64,000 nt of DNA from Chondrilla cf. caribensis (Eukaryota; Porifera; Demospongiae; Chondrillida; Chondrillidae). The position numbers and the translations under genes were made by a program. The DNA lies in contig OZ026561.1 in the NCBI GenBank assembly GCA_964020155.1, forward strand, positions 3,069,547 to 3,133,546, in the 5' to 3' direction. The first letter of the stretch is position 1, and each line of letters starts with the position of its first letter. Under the pieces are notes generated by a model. It was not told the origin of the DNA and ran no database searches. It saw only the letters and a list, made by a program, of their open reading frames with translations. Of this stretch, positions 23,102 through 37,100 are shown one piece after another.

Positions 23102-24080
23102 AGCATCGTTGCCTATAAATCACGGTGGGCTTGGTATTAGGAGTGCAGCTATGCTTGCCCCCTCAGCATTTCTTGCCTCAGCTACTGGCTGCTCTCCTCT
23201 CCTGCCTTCGCTTCTACCCCAGGATATAGTATCTAGCGCTCACACCATCAGGCAAGGGGCTCTCCAGGTTTGGCAGGACTTCACTAATGAGACACCCCCT
23301 TCAGGCTGGGATGCACTCAAGCAGAAGAGCTGGGATTTACCCATTGTGGAAGCGACTTTCACTTCCTTAGTTCAGTCGGCTGATGCGAAGGCATGTGCTC
23401 GCCTTTTAGCTGCCCACGAGAAGGAATCTGGGGCCTGGTTGTCTGCCGCTCCAGTTTCGGCAATTGGACTGAGGATGGATGATGAGTCTATCAGAGTAGC
23501 AACAGGCTTATGACTCGGTTCCTCCCTTTGTGTGAAGCACTCTTGCAAGAACTGTGGGAGCCCAGTGGATGAATCTGGCACACACGGTCTCAGTTGCCGT
23601 TAAGTCAGGGCCGCATCCCTCGCCACTCTGGGCTAAATCATCATCTCATTCAGAAGGCTCTTGTGTCTGCCCAGGTTCCAGTCACCCTGGAGCCCCATGG
23701 CCTGTATCGGTCCGATGGTTGTAGACCAGACGGCCTGTCCCTCATCCCATGGTCACATGGTCGCGCTTTGGTGTAGGATGCAACCTGCCGAGATACCTAC
23801 GCTCCCTCCTACCTCCAGCACAGCCCTACCAAGGCCGGTGCAGTTGCAGATGAAGCAGCAGCGCAGAAGTGTCGTTTATATGCCCAGCTCTGCACTACTC
23901 ATTGTTTTGTACCCCTGTCTTTTGAAACATCAGGGGTTTTTAGCCAGGAATCATTACACTTTCTCAGGGACCTGGCCACTCAAATACGCCAGCAAAATCA
24001 TGATCCACTTGCATACTTGAAATTGTGCCAGAGAATCAGCGTCACCATTGAGAAATTCAACATTGATTGTGTGTTAGGTA
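23099..24080 (+). pseudogene. Non-LTR retrotransposon 3' fragment
   Basis: Across shifting frames the translation runs: LPINHGGLGIRSA (end of reverse-transcriptase region), an ISAIGLRMDDESIRVATGL-like stretch, a zinc-knuckle pattern (C-NCG-H-LSC near 23540-23600), an RPDGLSLIPWSHGRALVWD-like segment, and a C-terminal helix region ending near RISVTIEKFNID. The order fits the end of a LINE whose endonuclease is restriction-enzyme-like. Stops and frameshifts occur near 23513, 23600 and 23770. It is truncated at the 5' side and followed by a short TA tract near 24110. Confidence 0.65.
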
Positions 24081-24271
24081 CTTGCTTATGAAATTTTAAT
24101 GTACTATTAATATATATATATATAATACTAATATATGCAAGATAGCAAGATATCCGCAATGACACACACCAAGATTAAACATACATTTTACAAGTACAAG
24201 TTTATTATGTTATCGTGTATAAAGTGTTAGCAACAGTATAAAGCATCAATAATGCATGCTATACTAGTTAA

Positions 24272-24370
24272 GACATGGACACTCGGGCAGTATGACATTG
24301 TAAAATACACTCCGGTGCCCTTGGGAATCTATATTCTATCATAATATCAAAATGCCCTCGTGCCCATGTC
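24272..24370. mobile_element. 99-bp foldback MITE with TTAA target site
   Basis: The ends are GACATGGACACTCGGGCA and the imperfect inverse TGCCCTCGTGCCCATGTC, flanked by TTAA at 24268-24271 and 24371-24374. A second, different TTAA-site foldback lies at 21121-21248. Confidence 0.7.
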
Positions 24371-24374
24371 TTAA

Positions 24375-26060
24375 CCACTAAATAGTATCCACTGTAATTT
24401 ACTAAATATGTGCCTACGAGCACATGTATTTCTGTGCATGTATGATGCATGGGCCCATACCCAACTGAATTCAATGTGCATATGTGAAGGAGACATAGTG
24501 TCTAGTGATTGAGTGGGTTAAGGCCTTGCTGATGACATGACGGTCACTCAGGCTGGCACCCCAATTTGTCATGACGACTGAAAACCTGTATCACCAAAAC
24601 CAAGTCCACTGCAAAGTCAAAGTCTCATACCTTCCTTCTAGCAAATAGTATGACTATAGACTAGCTCGTTGAAATGTTCAGTCTATACAGGTTCTCTTAG
24701 TGCACAAGTCTAAAGCCTGGCTATCATCCCGCCTACGGACATGATTGTAATTCTAGAAGATTTTCAATGCTCATACAGGAACTTACACCATCGCCCCGCA
24801 TCCATCCTTCAACTCTCATATGCATTAATTTTGGTGGATCAAGCCAAACATTTCAGACATTTCTGTGCCCCAATAAAATTAATTCCTCATCACCACTTGG
24901 TATTGGCACAAGGATCAATATACTTGGTACCAGAATGGTAACTGCTCTAATCATGGTCACATGATTGATGATATATGTTCTGGTCAATACCAAGTATTGT
25001 TTTTTCATCCTGTACACATTTTGGACCCTGAAGCACAACCATGCAGATGTCACTGCAATCATTCACTGACAGATTGGCTTCTAGATGATGAAGATCTGTC
25101 CCAGCATATATAGGAGATCCAACAAGGTATTGGGCAATGTTGAGATGGCAGAGCACCTGGATCTGGTTGTTTATCACCCAAGTTGTTGACATCTGGACGG
25201 CTGAAATCATCCACTGGCTCTTCTCACTGATAAACTCTATCTGGAGCTGTGAGGGTATCCCCTCAGATCAGCCCACTAGCCTCATATATATCGATCATCC
25301 CTCTTCATACAAGATCTAGAAGAGCAGCCAATCTGAATGCAACAACCACAGAAACATGGTTCCTTTGCATGAGCATTCCCATATTTTTATGACAGGTTAT
25401 GGTAAATGCTGCCACAACTGCATGCAAATTCAAATTAATGCAATAATACAAAAAATGAGGATAGGGTCGAACAAAATTGTCCAAAAATTTCAATATTCAT
25501 CCAGAAAGGGAACTATAAATGCTGATCTCATTGGCTGGCTCTTATCAATAGTCTGTCTTATCTGTTATTTGAAGTTGCTTTCCATAACCACATTAAATGA
25601 TGGACACCAAATAATCGAAACGCACTTATAGTATGCGAGCCTCGGAAATGGACAAAGGGACAAAACAATCATTATTCAAATCAAGGAATAACGATACAAT
25701 AAAAACCAAAACCAAAACCAAAGCCTCGGACACAGGGGTGAAGGCAAATAAACACAAAATGTCATATGCCGTCCATGGCAAGGCAGGGGCGAAAACCGTC
25801 TTCTTTGGTGAACTCTAAATATCATTGTTGGTGGACAGCAGTTCGCAAATCGAGGGTAAGGTTCAATATATTCGCCGCCACCAATCATCATCGCAGGCAA
25901 TCATTCATTGGCATTTTTCGTCCCCAAGTGGTTTCATTTCTTTTCACCATATCCATTTTTGTCGGCATTATTCTTCACACTTCTATATCCTTGCGATATT
26001 GCGCTCTACTTCTTCCTCTCAAACCACATGTCGTCAGCCATTTAATTCCCCCTGTTTCTC
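24375..26060. other. Intergenic between recombinase relics and tyrosinase copy 2
   Basis: Short overlapping open frames only. A purine-rich AAAACC tandem lies near 25701-25722. No gene or element boundaries were recognised. Confidence 0.35.
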
Positions 26061-26068
26061 AATCAATT

Positions 26069-27741
26069 ATGATGATATCAATGGTAAAGGTGTTTCTCAG
26101 TATAGTCATCCTCCACCATAGACACTACTATGCCTCCACCACCTGGTTAGTGGACAATTTCCTGCTGTCTGTCAGGATGACGCGAATGTCGTGAGTAAGA
26201 CGTGCTGTCCTTCAAACTGCTCCCGCCATGGGATTTGTACTGACATCAGTGGAGAAAGATCCGTTAACTGGGCCTTGATCATGGGATACGGGAGGACAGT
26301 GGTGGATAGGATCAAGAAAGCTAAATGCGAGTGTCTATCATCCTGTAGACGGTCTACGGGAAGATAGACACACACTATCAACGGCCAACTGAAGTATTCA
26401 CAAGAGTCTGTGTTTGTGACGAATGCAGCGAGTGCGATTTTGGATACTTCATGAATTCTAAAGGAGTTTGCAAAAAGAGCTCGTATCTGACCAGGAAAAA
26501 CTTAAAGGATGACAGATCAGGAGAAGGATTATCTCACCAGCGTTCTAAACGAGGCCAAGAATGAAGATCCATCCGAGTATAAATGGTCTGTGATCGTGGA
26601 GGAACCAGATAATGTGAGTGGGTCGGGTCTACGTCTGCAAAGTGTTTCTACGTACGATCTAATCGTATATCTTCATTTTTTGACGAAAAGAGAAGGCGGC
26701 TTAAATGAAGTTTCGGGTCCCGTGTGCAGAACCGACGATTTGGACCTGTCCGTCGTGGACTTTGCCCACGAGGGTCCCTCATTCCTCACCTGGCATCGAT
26801 ACTACCTTTTATTGATCGAAAGAGAACTTGGAAGAATTGCAGAACGGCTGGGTTCTCCTCTCAATTGGAACAGGTATACTTTCACACTACCGTACATACC
26901 GTAGCATTGGAGGGACACGAAAAAAGTGAGAAAGCGAATGTTTCATCCATCTTATTTCGGTACGTTCACTAAGGGTGCTAATAGAAGCAACGTGACAGGA
27001 ATATTATTCGACAACGACAATTGGCCAACTGTCTGTGACATTCACTATGCAGCCAACACGGACCATACCCTTCCAGTTACTTGTGCTGATATCCGAGAAG
27101 CCTGCAATGTTCAAGCATACAGAAATAAAACTCACACTGGTCATTTGGAACGTGGACGCTTTATACTGAGGGGACAGAATGAGCTTGAAAATCAGACATT
27201 ACCAGATTTCAAGATGATCCAATATCTGTACTGTACAGATGTGTATGATGCTGCTGATCAGTCTGGTGAACGTTATGGTATTACTTCCTCAGGAAGGAGT
27301 TTTCGTAACCGATTAGAAGGATTTGTTGATTTCAAAAGTACATCAAAAGGGACATTTGAAGATTATGGCAGTGGACCCACTCACAATAATTTTCACAATT
27401 CCGGCCACATCTACATCTATGGTGAAATGAGGATTGTACCATCAGCTAGCAATGATCCTATATTTCATCTCCATCACTGCAATGTTGACAGAATATTCGA
27501 ATCATGGTTGAGAAGAAGGGGAAAGCGAAGTTCCTTTGTACCAGAGAGCAGAGTGGCCCATCCTGGCCATAACGGCATAGATTACTTGGTTCCACTCTTC
27601 CCGCTGAAGACAAATAGTGACATGTACAAGGGTTCACGTCACTTTGGATACGACTACCAACAACTGGCCATTCATCGAAGTGATAGTTTTGAGTGTCCTC
27701 CTGATTATGTTTACAGTACTCATAATGTTATTGATAATTAA
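26069..27741 (+). pseudogene. Second tyrosinase copy, disrupted
   Basis: Nearly identical to the intact gene at 19020-20633 and in the same orientation. Damage relative to that copy: an insertion of about 23 bp in the signal-peptide region (about 26113-26137) and another of similar size near 26326-26352; an 18-bp deletion near 26423 removing RYGGVD; a 2-bp deletion near 26506; and an in-frame TAG at 26902-26904 inside a 6-bp insertion that also destroys the PYWDW motif. After the TAG the frame continues to 27741, and all three copper B histidines are kept. The C-terminus differs from copy 1 (PPDYVYSTHNVIDN), marking the duplication edge. A product of this copy would need both frame correction and stop readthrough. 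Confidence 0.85.
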
Positions 27742-28117
27742 CATCACGTGAAGATTATTAGTTCATCACAATTAAAAATTCAATGCTTTATTTTGTATGT
27801 AAGTTATATAAGCACAAAGATAATGTAGGGACAGAATTAATGCATCATAAGTTATGTAACCTATCCTAGGCCTCTTCAAGTAGCTAGTCTTAATGTTTAT
27901 TCATGCAATAGAATCGGCTAGCTAATAATGTCAATGATGTGTACGATGGTTTCATCGTCCTTCCAAATATCCTGTATACAGCATACTTTCTTAGAGGTCG
28001 AGAATATGCATAAGAATTTTCACAGGGATTAACTATTCTCGATGCTTGCGCGCATTAAGATATTCGGGATTGTTGCCGGCCGGAAGAGGAAAGGGGGACT
28101 TCCCCTTCTGTTGTCAC

Positions 28118-31100
28118 ATGATCAAGATGTTCACAGTCTGGCTCTTTCTGTTATCTCTAGACAAATTAGCGTCTGGTGAAACCAAAGATGTGCGAGTAGC
28201 CTTACTCGGTGCTGGAGGAAGAACTAATGTCGACTCCTCTCTGGCTTTGATAGGGGCGAAGTTGGCTGTGGAAGTTATCAACAATCACAGCGCCGATGTC
28301 TTGCCAGGGTATCGGTTGGTACCCTACGAACGAGTGTCTCTGGTAAGCGTTAATAGTACAATTAATACGGCGGTTCGGATTTTGGGCGGGTTCAAGTTGT
28401 TTTTTTAGAGACATCAATCATTATAAATAATGTCGTAGATGTATATGAAAATGTATAACCTAGGACACAGGATTAACACAGTGAAAATGCGTGATCATGG
28501 CAAAAAACACTGACCTGGAAAGGTAAAAGTACAAGTATTAAAGCTTAAGGGGGACTGAATAATTTGTGCTGTTTTCTCCCAGACGATTTTGTCTTATCCA
28601 CAGCCTCTCGACGAACATCTAGGCTAGTAGGGTTTTCCTTAGTGCAAATGAGAGAAGCAGCCGTATTAGTGCAGGTTCAAATCCATAAGGAATATTATGG
28701 GACGGACACCATGATGGTAACTGTTACCTACCTTAAGACACTTGACTAACTCTTATTAGATAAAATTGTATTTGACCTACGTATTCTATAACAATACCTG
28801 ACTTTTGATTTAAACCTCCTACTTTTGGCGCACAGCTGTATCCATGATGTAATATGTATCCTTATACATTAATTGGTGAATATGCAGAATTTCTTCAATT
28901 CTTTATATAGTGTGTCGAGGAAGATGCTCTTGATGACTTTTATAATGTCATTCAAACTTTTTTACGCAACAAATCAAGCTCTCACCCCATGTTTATCATT
29001 GGTGCTGGTTGTTCAGTCCGTTCACAGCCTGTAGCACACTCTGCTCCTTTTTGGAATATGATTCAGGTACGTATATTCAATGTATCTCACTTTGTACGGG
29101 ACATGTACATGTGCCCCACTCCACGTTAAATTTGCTTTTTTTCTAGTTACCCTATCCCTACCGTAGCGTTAAAGTATTTGAAGGCTCTTTTTGTACCCCT
29201 TTTGTAGAGTATAATAAATACTGCTTGCTGGATAAGCAAATGCCATTCTTGTTGTACCAACTCATGTGAGAGACCTATTGATGACCTCACGGTCTTCCAT
29301 ATAACATAATTTCCATTCATTTCTGGTCCTGTAACAGTTATATGATTGTCAGTGAAGGATTTTTCCCCCGAAAACTACCATGCAAGACTGTTTACTTTGA
29401 GAAAGCACTTTTATCAACAATTACTTTTACAATTCTATTTCCAAGAACTCTTTCAAGCTGTAGTTGTTCTCTTACTTTACGTGTGTAGGTGGCCTATTCT
29501 TCCACATCTCCACGACTGTCTGACAGAGAAGCATATCCCAATTTCTTCAGAGTGTTGTTGAATTATATACCACGCCATCGCTCTCAACTTGCCTATGTGA
29601 ACTACCTTGGGTATAGCGAACATAATGTTGGACTGATAGTACAAGATGAAGGAATATTTACTGGAGTAAGTTTCCTGTGGATGGTGGAGTATAGGAGATA
29701 AATTCCTCCCATTGAATCTACTATGGTTCATAGTTGGATGAATACTGTCAGTGTCTGATTAGTATAACTGGATCTGTTGCTGTCATAGTTGCCAACTGTC
29801 CTGAATCACCTGGGACATTCATGGATTCTTCCGAGTGGTTACGTGTCCCGCCCGGATTGGTGAAATGTCCCAGATTTATCAATTGTAAACCACAGGGTGC
29901 AAAATCCGATTGTCTCAGTAGTCCTTAGAAGTGACAAACAAGCACTTCGATTTTATCTAGCTGTTTTATCATCATTCGTCATTCTCTAGTAGAATGAATA
30001 TTCAGCCTGTTTGATTTTCGTTCGGCACTGTTTGGTACTCTGATCGGCCATTTTAAAGCTCTTGGAAAGATTTGCGTGGGTCATTCATCATCAATCCATC
30101 AGTCTAAAGAGGTATAATGGAACATTACATCGAATTATCACTCGGAAATGGGCTTTTGGATTTGTACGTGCGTCTAACAGCCATTTGCAATATGACGTCA
30201 TAAACTGGCTGCTTATATGCTCTTCTTACTAATCTACTTTTTGGTGTCTAAATTGCAGTAGTGAAGTGGAATACATTCATTTTACCCTAAACACAGTATG
30301 ATATTTAACAAAGTTCTAGACTACTCTTACAGTTATTTATCAAGCACAATCAATAATACTGAACCTGAATATATTGGTTAAGCCATTTTGGCGGCAGCAC
30401 ATAGGTGTAGATATATAAGTGTATCTGAAGGAAATTCTCATGGTTTGGCAACTACGTATGTGCTATCTGTTATCATGCAGCTCAGAACTGTTGATGTGGT
30501 AATTTCATTGAATAGTGGATATGTATTGTATCGGGCCTCTGCCTACAATAATAGGCATCTCTTGGAATACATTCGATGTATGTCCTCTATTATACTGGGC
30601 ACAGATATTTTTTGTATGTGTTGAGACACTATTCACCTTACAATAAACAGCTGTACGTAAATTGAAATATGATTTTAGTGCTTTGCTTGTCAATGGGGAA
30701 AACATCACTGTAACACGCATAGGAGCTCGTGGGTAAGCAAGGAACTTCAAGGTATGTATCACAACAGCACTACCTCATTGTCACTGTCACGATAATCATT
30801 GACAATGATAATTTCAGTATTGCAGTATTAAATTTTACCCAAGCCCAGTATGTACATATATTCTTTGGTTAATTAATAATATTTTTTCTTATTTAACAAC
30901 AGTAATTCAATTGTAATAATTATGTATTAAAAATGCTGTATATGTGATTCGGAATTTATTTGATGTGTTAGGCTTTGGATAGGATTCAGAGAGAATACAA
31001 AGAACGAGGAATTAATTTACAAGTGGCACGGTTCACTGAAACGAATCTTCTTGAACTGGAGTTATTGTTTGTGAGTGTTCTATTCACAAAGCAGTTTCAA

Positions 31101-34100
31101 ACCAATTTGTGCTTGACGATATTGAACACAAACCTTAAAAAATTCCTTACGACATTATTTTACTATATCATTGCATGTCATCACATTGATTCTACTAGGA
31201 ATCACCTCCAAGAATGCTTGTATTGAATGCATATGAAGGCCCAGCTCGTATGGTGTTCTGTAAGGTGAGTGCAGTGGAAACGACTTACTGAATAGAACTT
31301 ACTTGTGTATCTCAACTTTCTAATGGGTATGTTGTTTGTCTCGACAATAATTAATCTCTTATCTAAATATTCATTCTCTAATAAATGGGATTTAGATGAG
31401 TATTTGCGAACTTTGAATTATGTATGCTCCACAGTAGTTCTAGTGTCATGGATCAAATGCATTTAATTTTCTGTGTATGTTGTCTTATTATAAGACTTAG
31501 TGTATTACTTTTGTGTATGTATTTTGTGATTAATAGTTTTGTCCTGACACACAGGCTTATGACATGAAACTATTGTATCCAGACTATGCCTGGATGTTTC
31601 CTGGTTGGTATGGTGACGGGTGGTGGCAATCTGGTCGATATGAAGAGTACTGTTCGTCTGATATAATTCAAAAGATTATTCCCAATTCAATCACAGTCAA
31701 ATCTGTTATCCCAGCCCAGAATGAAACAGATGTAATCCTGGTGAGTGTACTCTGAGTATTGATGATGTTACATGCAGTACATCTGTATCTATATACTAAA
31801 TGTACATGCCACTGTAACAGTGAGAGAATACCAATGGTGGATACAGAGGCTAGTGTACTGGTGATGCTATGTACAGACATACACTTTGGTTTATTGCAGT
31901 GAAGGTCGAAGGAAGCCTCTCCTTGTATATCCCAGATAAGACTGACTGGTGCAATGAATTGTGGTTGGACCACAACACACCATTGGCAACTGACACCTAC
32001 CAATCATGTAGATAAGACCTAATGAATATCATTAAGTAGGGTTTTGATGGAGCCAACATGTTTGCACTTTAATTTCCTTCTGGTGAGGGTCTGTTTTAAG
32101 TAACAATAGCAAATACAGTAGCTTTGATCATATGGAAGGGCTGACCTGGTTGCTCCTTATAGCAGCAACCCCTGTTCTAGTTTCCACTGTTGATGTTGGC
32201 AGCATAATAATATAATTACCGAGCGTTAGTATTTTATTCATGTATAAAATGTTTTGCAACATATGCTACACTGCATACTAATATAGACAATACTTTACTA
32301 ACTCTCATTATTTTCCCTAACTATAATTGTGTATGTAGACACATGTACAGATATATGTAACACCTTGGACTGTAGCTAATATATCATATTTGCAGTTGTT
32401 CAACACTGTTACAGTAGTTCAGAATAGACACACATAATCTTAATTGTCCAATTTGAAAGATTCTCTCATCGATACCTTTTTGTGCATGTATTTACATATG
32501 TGTGTCTTCATCTCATCAGTCGTCCAGCGAGGTGATTGACCACTACAATTCAGTGAACGAATCTAATTTTACGGGGTATCGTGAAGTGTACATAAGATAT
32601 GCCTATGATGCAGTGTGGGTGATGGCACTAGCCCTCCAGAAATCTTTGCCGTTGCTCAAGGAGAAAGGTCTTGCTCTGGAGGACTTCCATTTGTTTACCG
32701 AAAAAGGAAAAAATATATCTGAAATTGTCAGAAATGTTGTCCAGGATATTAAATTTACTGGAGTGTCTGTAAGTACAAATGGCTGTGTATAGTGTTTAAA
32801 CATTCACACAATTAAACATGAGTTTCGGTTAGTCACAAATCATTCATGTATGTAAGAAATATGTAGCAAAGAATCCCATTCCCGTTTGGAATTCCTCACA
32901 CTGTGTCCCGCATGCAAAAGTGGAGATTGCAGTGTAGATATCTTCATAATCCTGTCAACTTGCAAGGAAATCCACTTATTGAATGTTTAATTACTTTTAT
33001 ACCTTCAACTCAAATATGGGTAGAATATGTGTATGCTATACATTCATACATACTGTATAGTATCTCCACTATGTAGCCATGAATGACTCTGAGTTTTATT
33101 CTCATATTTTCCTCCATGTAGGGTAATATATCCTTCCTGAAAGGTACTGGTGATCGAGCACCGTCAGTCCTCATACTGTCACAGATCCGATCTACACCAG
33201 GTTAGCAGTGCTGTGCTGAGTATTGTGTCTGTGTGAAATATCATTATTGTTATAATAAATTACATTTTCCAATACGTTCTATGGTACCTGACTTGATCAT
33301 AAGATACCAAAAGCAGTGTTTGTATATTATGTGTAAATTACAGCTGCTACAGTTATGAGAGATCCTCCACAGGATTTAGTTAAGACACAGCACTCCAATA
33401 TTTTGCACGATGGGTGAAATAGTACTGGTCGAATTCAAGCAAATTGACAATTTTGTATATGCTACCATGTTGAAATGCATATTTGGATTGCTGCAGACCA
33501 AAAAAGAAATACAGTGGAACCTCTCTTATAAGGACACCTTGAGACCTCCATTATTATGTCCTTATTACAGAGGTTTCCTCAATTCGAAGGTCATTTTAGA
33601 CACTACAGTACTACACCGGGACACAAAATGGTGTCCTTACTATAGAGGTTTTCCTAATTCAGAGGTTTGTAATAGAGAGGCCCCACTCTAGTTATAAATG
33701 CTTGGAAATGGAAATAGCTGAATGTTAACAGGTCACTTCACCAACCGTTGTCAAACTGGACTAGTCTTCTTCCAGACCACTTATGGGCGCTTGTGCTTCA
33801 GCTCCTGTGGCGAGAAGGGAGTTGAATTTTCAGTTGAATCACTTGGTTATTTGCAATACTATTTTGTGCTGGTCAATCCGATCATTGAAAACTCACATGT
33901 AGTGCAAATGACACATTCAAACAATGAATGATATGCTATGGTCATTGAAGGCAGAAGAAATTTATAAGACCGGGAAGTTATTAAGTTAATTTTTTTAATA
34001 TTATTGGAATTCCAGAAATTATCTCCACTCGTTCCTGGAATTGCAATACGCATCATCTTGGTAGTTTACTTAGTACTTTCAATAATATACTTTAGATGGT

Positions 34101-37100
34101 ATGAAAGTGATCAAGGGCAAAACATAGTTCTTGGAGTCTAGTGGGAATCTGTAGTTTGTGTACCCATGCACGTTTTACAACTCTACTCCAACAATGGCTT
34201 ATAATCATAATGTTTATTCTTGTTAGATGGGTTGAAATCTGTCGACTTTGCCGATGTCATTGATAACTTTACAGCTGTGAGGTATCACCCAGGAGAATCC
34301 AATGATACCGTGTTTCCAAGTTGGTAACTTCTGTATGTGTACGTTTGTAAGTAGTTTATTTCAGGTTGAACCTTAGACTACTGTCAATATTAATATTATT
34401 GTTATTTCTTTTACGTTCATTCAGACGTAGTTACTATCATGCCATTGTCCTCACATAGACTTTGTTTAGGGTAATCCCGTCCACAATTGTTTTGAGTTGG
34501 GAAATTGGCCACCTCTATGTACATTGTACGTATGTTTAATGACATGAAAACCATAGTTAGTGAAAATAGTATCAATTATGACACCATAGTCATGTTCTAG
34601 AAGTGCTATTCCAGGGTATTACCATTCAGATGATTGCCCCTTGCAACCACTGTGGATTGTCTGCTATAGTACGGATACGTGCAATGTATCCATATGATAC
34701 ATGGAAAGGTATAATATAGCAATTAAAGTGTGAAAATCTTACCCCTCTTCTGTCTGGTCTGCTCTACACTTGGTACTAATGGCATTAAAACATTTCTGCC
34801 ACGGATTTCCAATATGATGTGGATTAAGAGGCTGTTAAGGGTACTTGGGCATCTCCCAGTGTCTGTTTGGAGAACTTGCAAATGAAAGGAAAGGCACTTC
34901 CACAGTACATGTAGGAGCTCTGGGATGAATTTATTTTATTCATAAAGTGGTGGATCATTAAATTGTAAATTTTGTATGTTTGTCAGTGTGATGAATATAC
35001 GTGTTGTGTCATCGTCCATGCAGAGGGAATTCCCAAAGACAGCATTCTTGTACCCCCACTACCAGTTTACGGTGTCATTGCTGCTTTTACCATACTTGCT
35101 ACTGGGATGTCTTTATTCTTTATTGTATTCAGCATCTGGTATAGGAAAGAAAGGTTAGTTATTCCAGATGCCACACTGCATACATAAATATGTTGGTGTA
35201 TGAAAAGAGTTGATCTTCACTGTTTAAATGTTATCGCTACTGTAACATTAGAAGCCTGAAACACTCTGGATGTGTACAAAGCATGTTCCTACAAACAATC
35301 CCACTAAGTGACCCCTTCCCACTCTGTATAGTACAATGTATTATGGTATCGCATGCACTGAAATGTAAATTGCACTGCGTAACTACCTACAAAATGACTC
35401 CCTTCATAAAAGTTGTGCTACAAAATTTTATCCACATTTCATACACATGAAAGAGATGATGGTAAATTGTGTAAATCCTGAAATTGCTACCAATTATGTA
35501 CATGCATCACACTTGTCCAGTAACTAATCAACAGTATTTTCAGTTATAAAGTTTTATCTCAATTTTACATGTTAATATGAAATGTACTGCCACCCATATA
35601 CGTATTCTAAAGATTTATCATTGCATTCCATTTGCCAATTTACAGAAAATATTGCTATATATGTCCCGTAAAAGTTTGTTCTAGTATGTATAGAATGTAA
35701 GAGATATTCACTACATGGTGGTATTCACTGTGTCATTGTTGGTGTATACTGTGAACTGTCTGTGCAGAGCTGTCAAGGCATCCAGCCCAATACTCAACAT
35801 TATTGCTGCTCTTGGCTCTGTGGTGTGGTACGTCATACTCTTGTTGAATGAAGTACCTGTACCAAAGCAGGCAGTTTATGATGTCACCTGTCCGGTAGGT
35901 GTACTATTGAATAATTTTAATGTGCAATGATTAATTATTTATAATTAATCATCTAATTTAGTTTATTATCTACGTATCAGATGAATTTGAATTGAATATT
36001 TCATATTTCATGTGATTGTTTCTTAATGATGTTCGATCTGTATTTCTTCAAAGATGCTTCAATTATATCCTGTTTCACTGTACGTACATACTAGGTTACT
36101 CTCTGGCTGATCAGTCTTGGTATAACACTTCTTCTGGGACCCCTGACTTTGAAGTCTTGGAGAATTTACTACATTTTTCACAATCCAAAGCCGAACAAGA
36201 AGGTATCCTCGCATACCTTGTCAATTGTAACTGCATGTTGTTTTTATACTGTCTGGCCTGCTAGACCAACCTTGCATGCCCCTGCTCCAAAGCAACTGGG
36301 ATGATCTGGAAGCAGTAGGGGATTGGTGAACACCTTTTGACCAATCAGATACACAGTAGCCCCAATCTTCATCAAAAGAGTGCCTATGTGTAAAAATCAT
36401 TTTCCCTAATTAACCATAGACTGCAATACTTTTATGTGTCCTCGTTCAATATCAAATATTAAGTGCCTATTACATTGAAACAAAATTTGATTCAAGTTTA
36501 AAACTTCAGCTTTTGTGTAGATTTGTCCGCCTAATGTACAAGAAGCCAATTATCACCTATTTATGAGGTCAATTAGTGTGTGCAAAATTGATGAAGATGT
36601 ACATGGCTGATATTTTACCCCCACCATTTTGATGATACCTTGCTTCCATCTCTAAATATTCTCGTTGTGAAATAATTTACCATATTTATGATCTTCTGTG
36701 ATGTTTGTACTGTGAGTGTATTGAAAGATTATGTGTTGTTTGTAGCCTGTCTGTCTGTCTGCATGCTCGCCAAGTAAAGTAGCTTCCTGTCTTCTAACTG
36801 AATTTTGTGATCATCACAGATATTGAAGACTTGGAAACTGTTGCTCATTCTATTCGTACTCATTGCAATTGACCTTTGTGTGCTGACGATTCTGACAGCA
36901 ATTCCACAAACGAGGTTCTCTGCCACTGTTGAGCGTCGGGTATGTGTATGTTTGTGTAAGCACCCATGTGCATATTGTGTTTAAGTAGCTGATGTGTTAT
37001 TATGTCGATATTGTATGTACATTTTGATGAAGGTATCATCTTATGGAGATTCGTGTAGGTGCATACCTCAATATTGACATCCCTAACTGTATTAGCTATA

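Noticed and set aside
26926..27741. Treating the second half of tyrosinase copy 2 as a separate short gene
   Set aside because: It is in the same frame as the first half, separated only by a TAG in a small insertion, and its ATG is internal to the domain.
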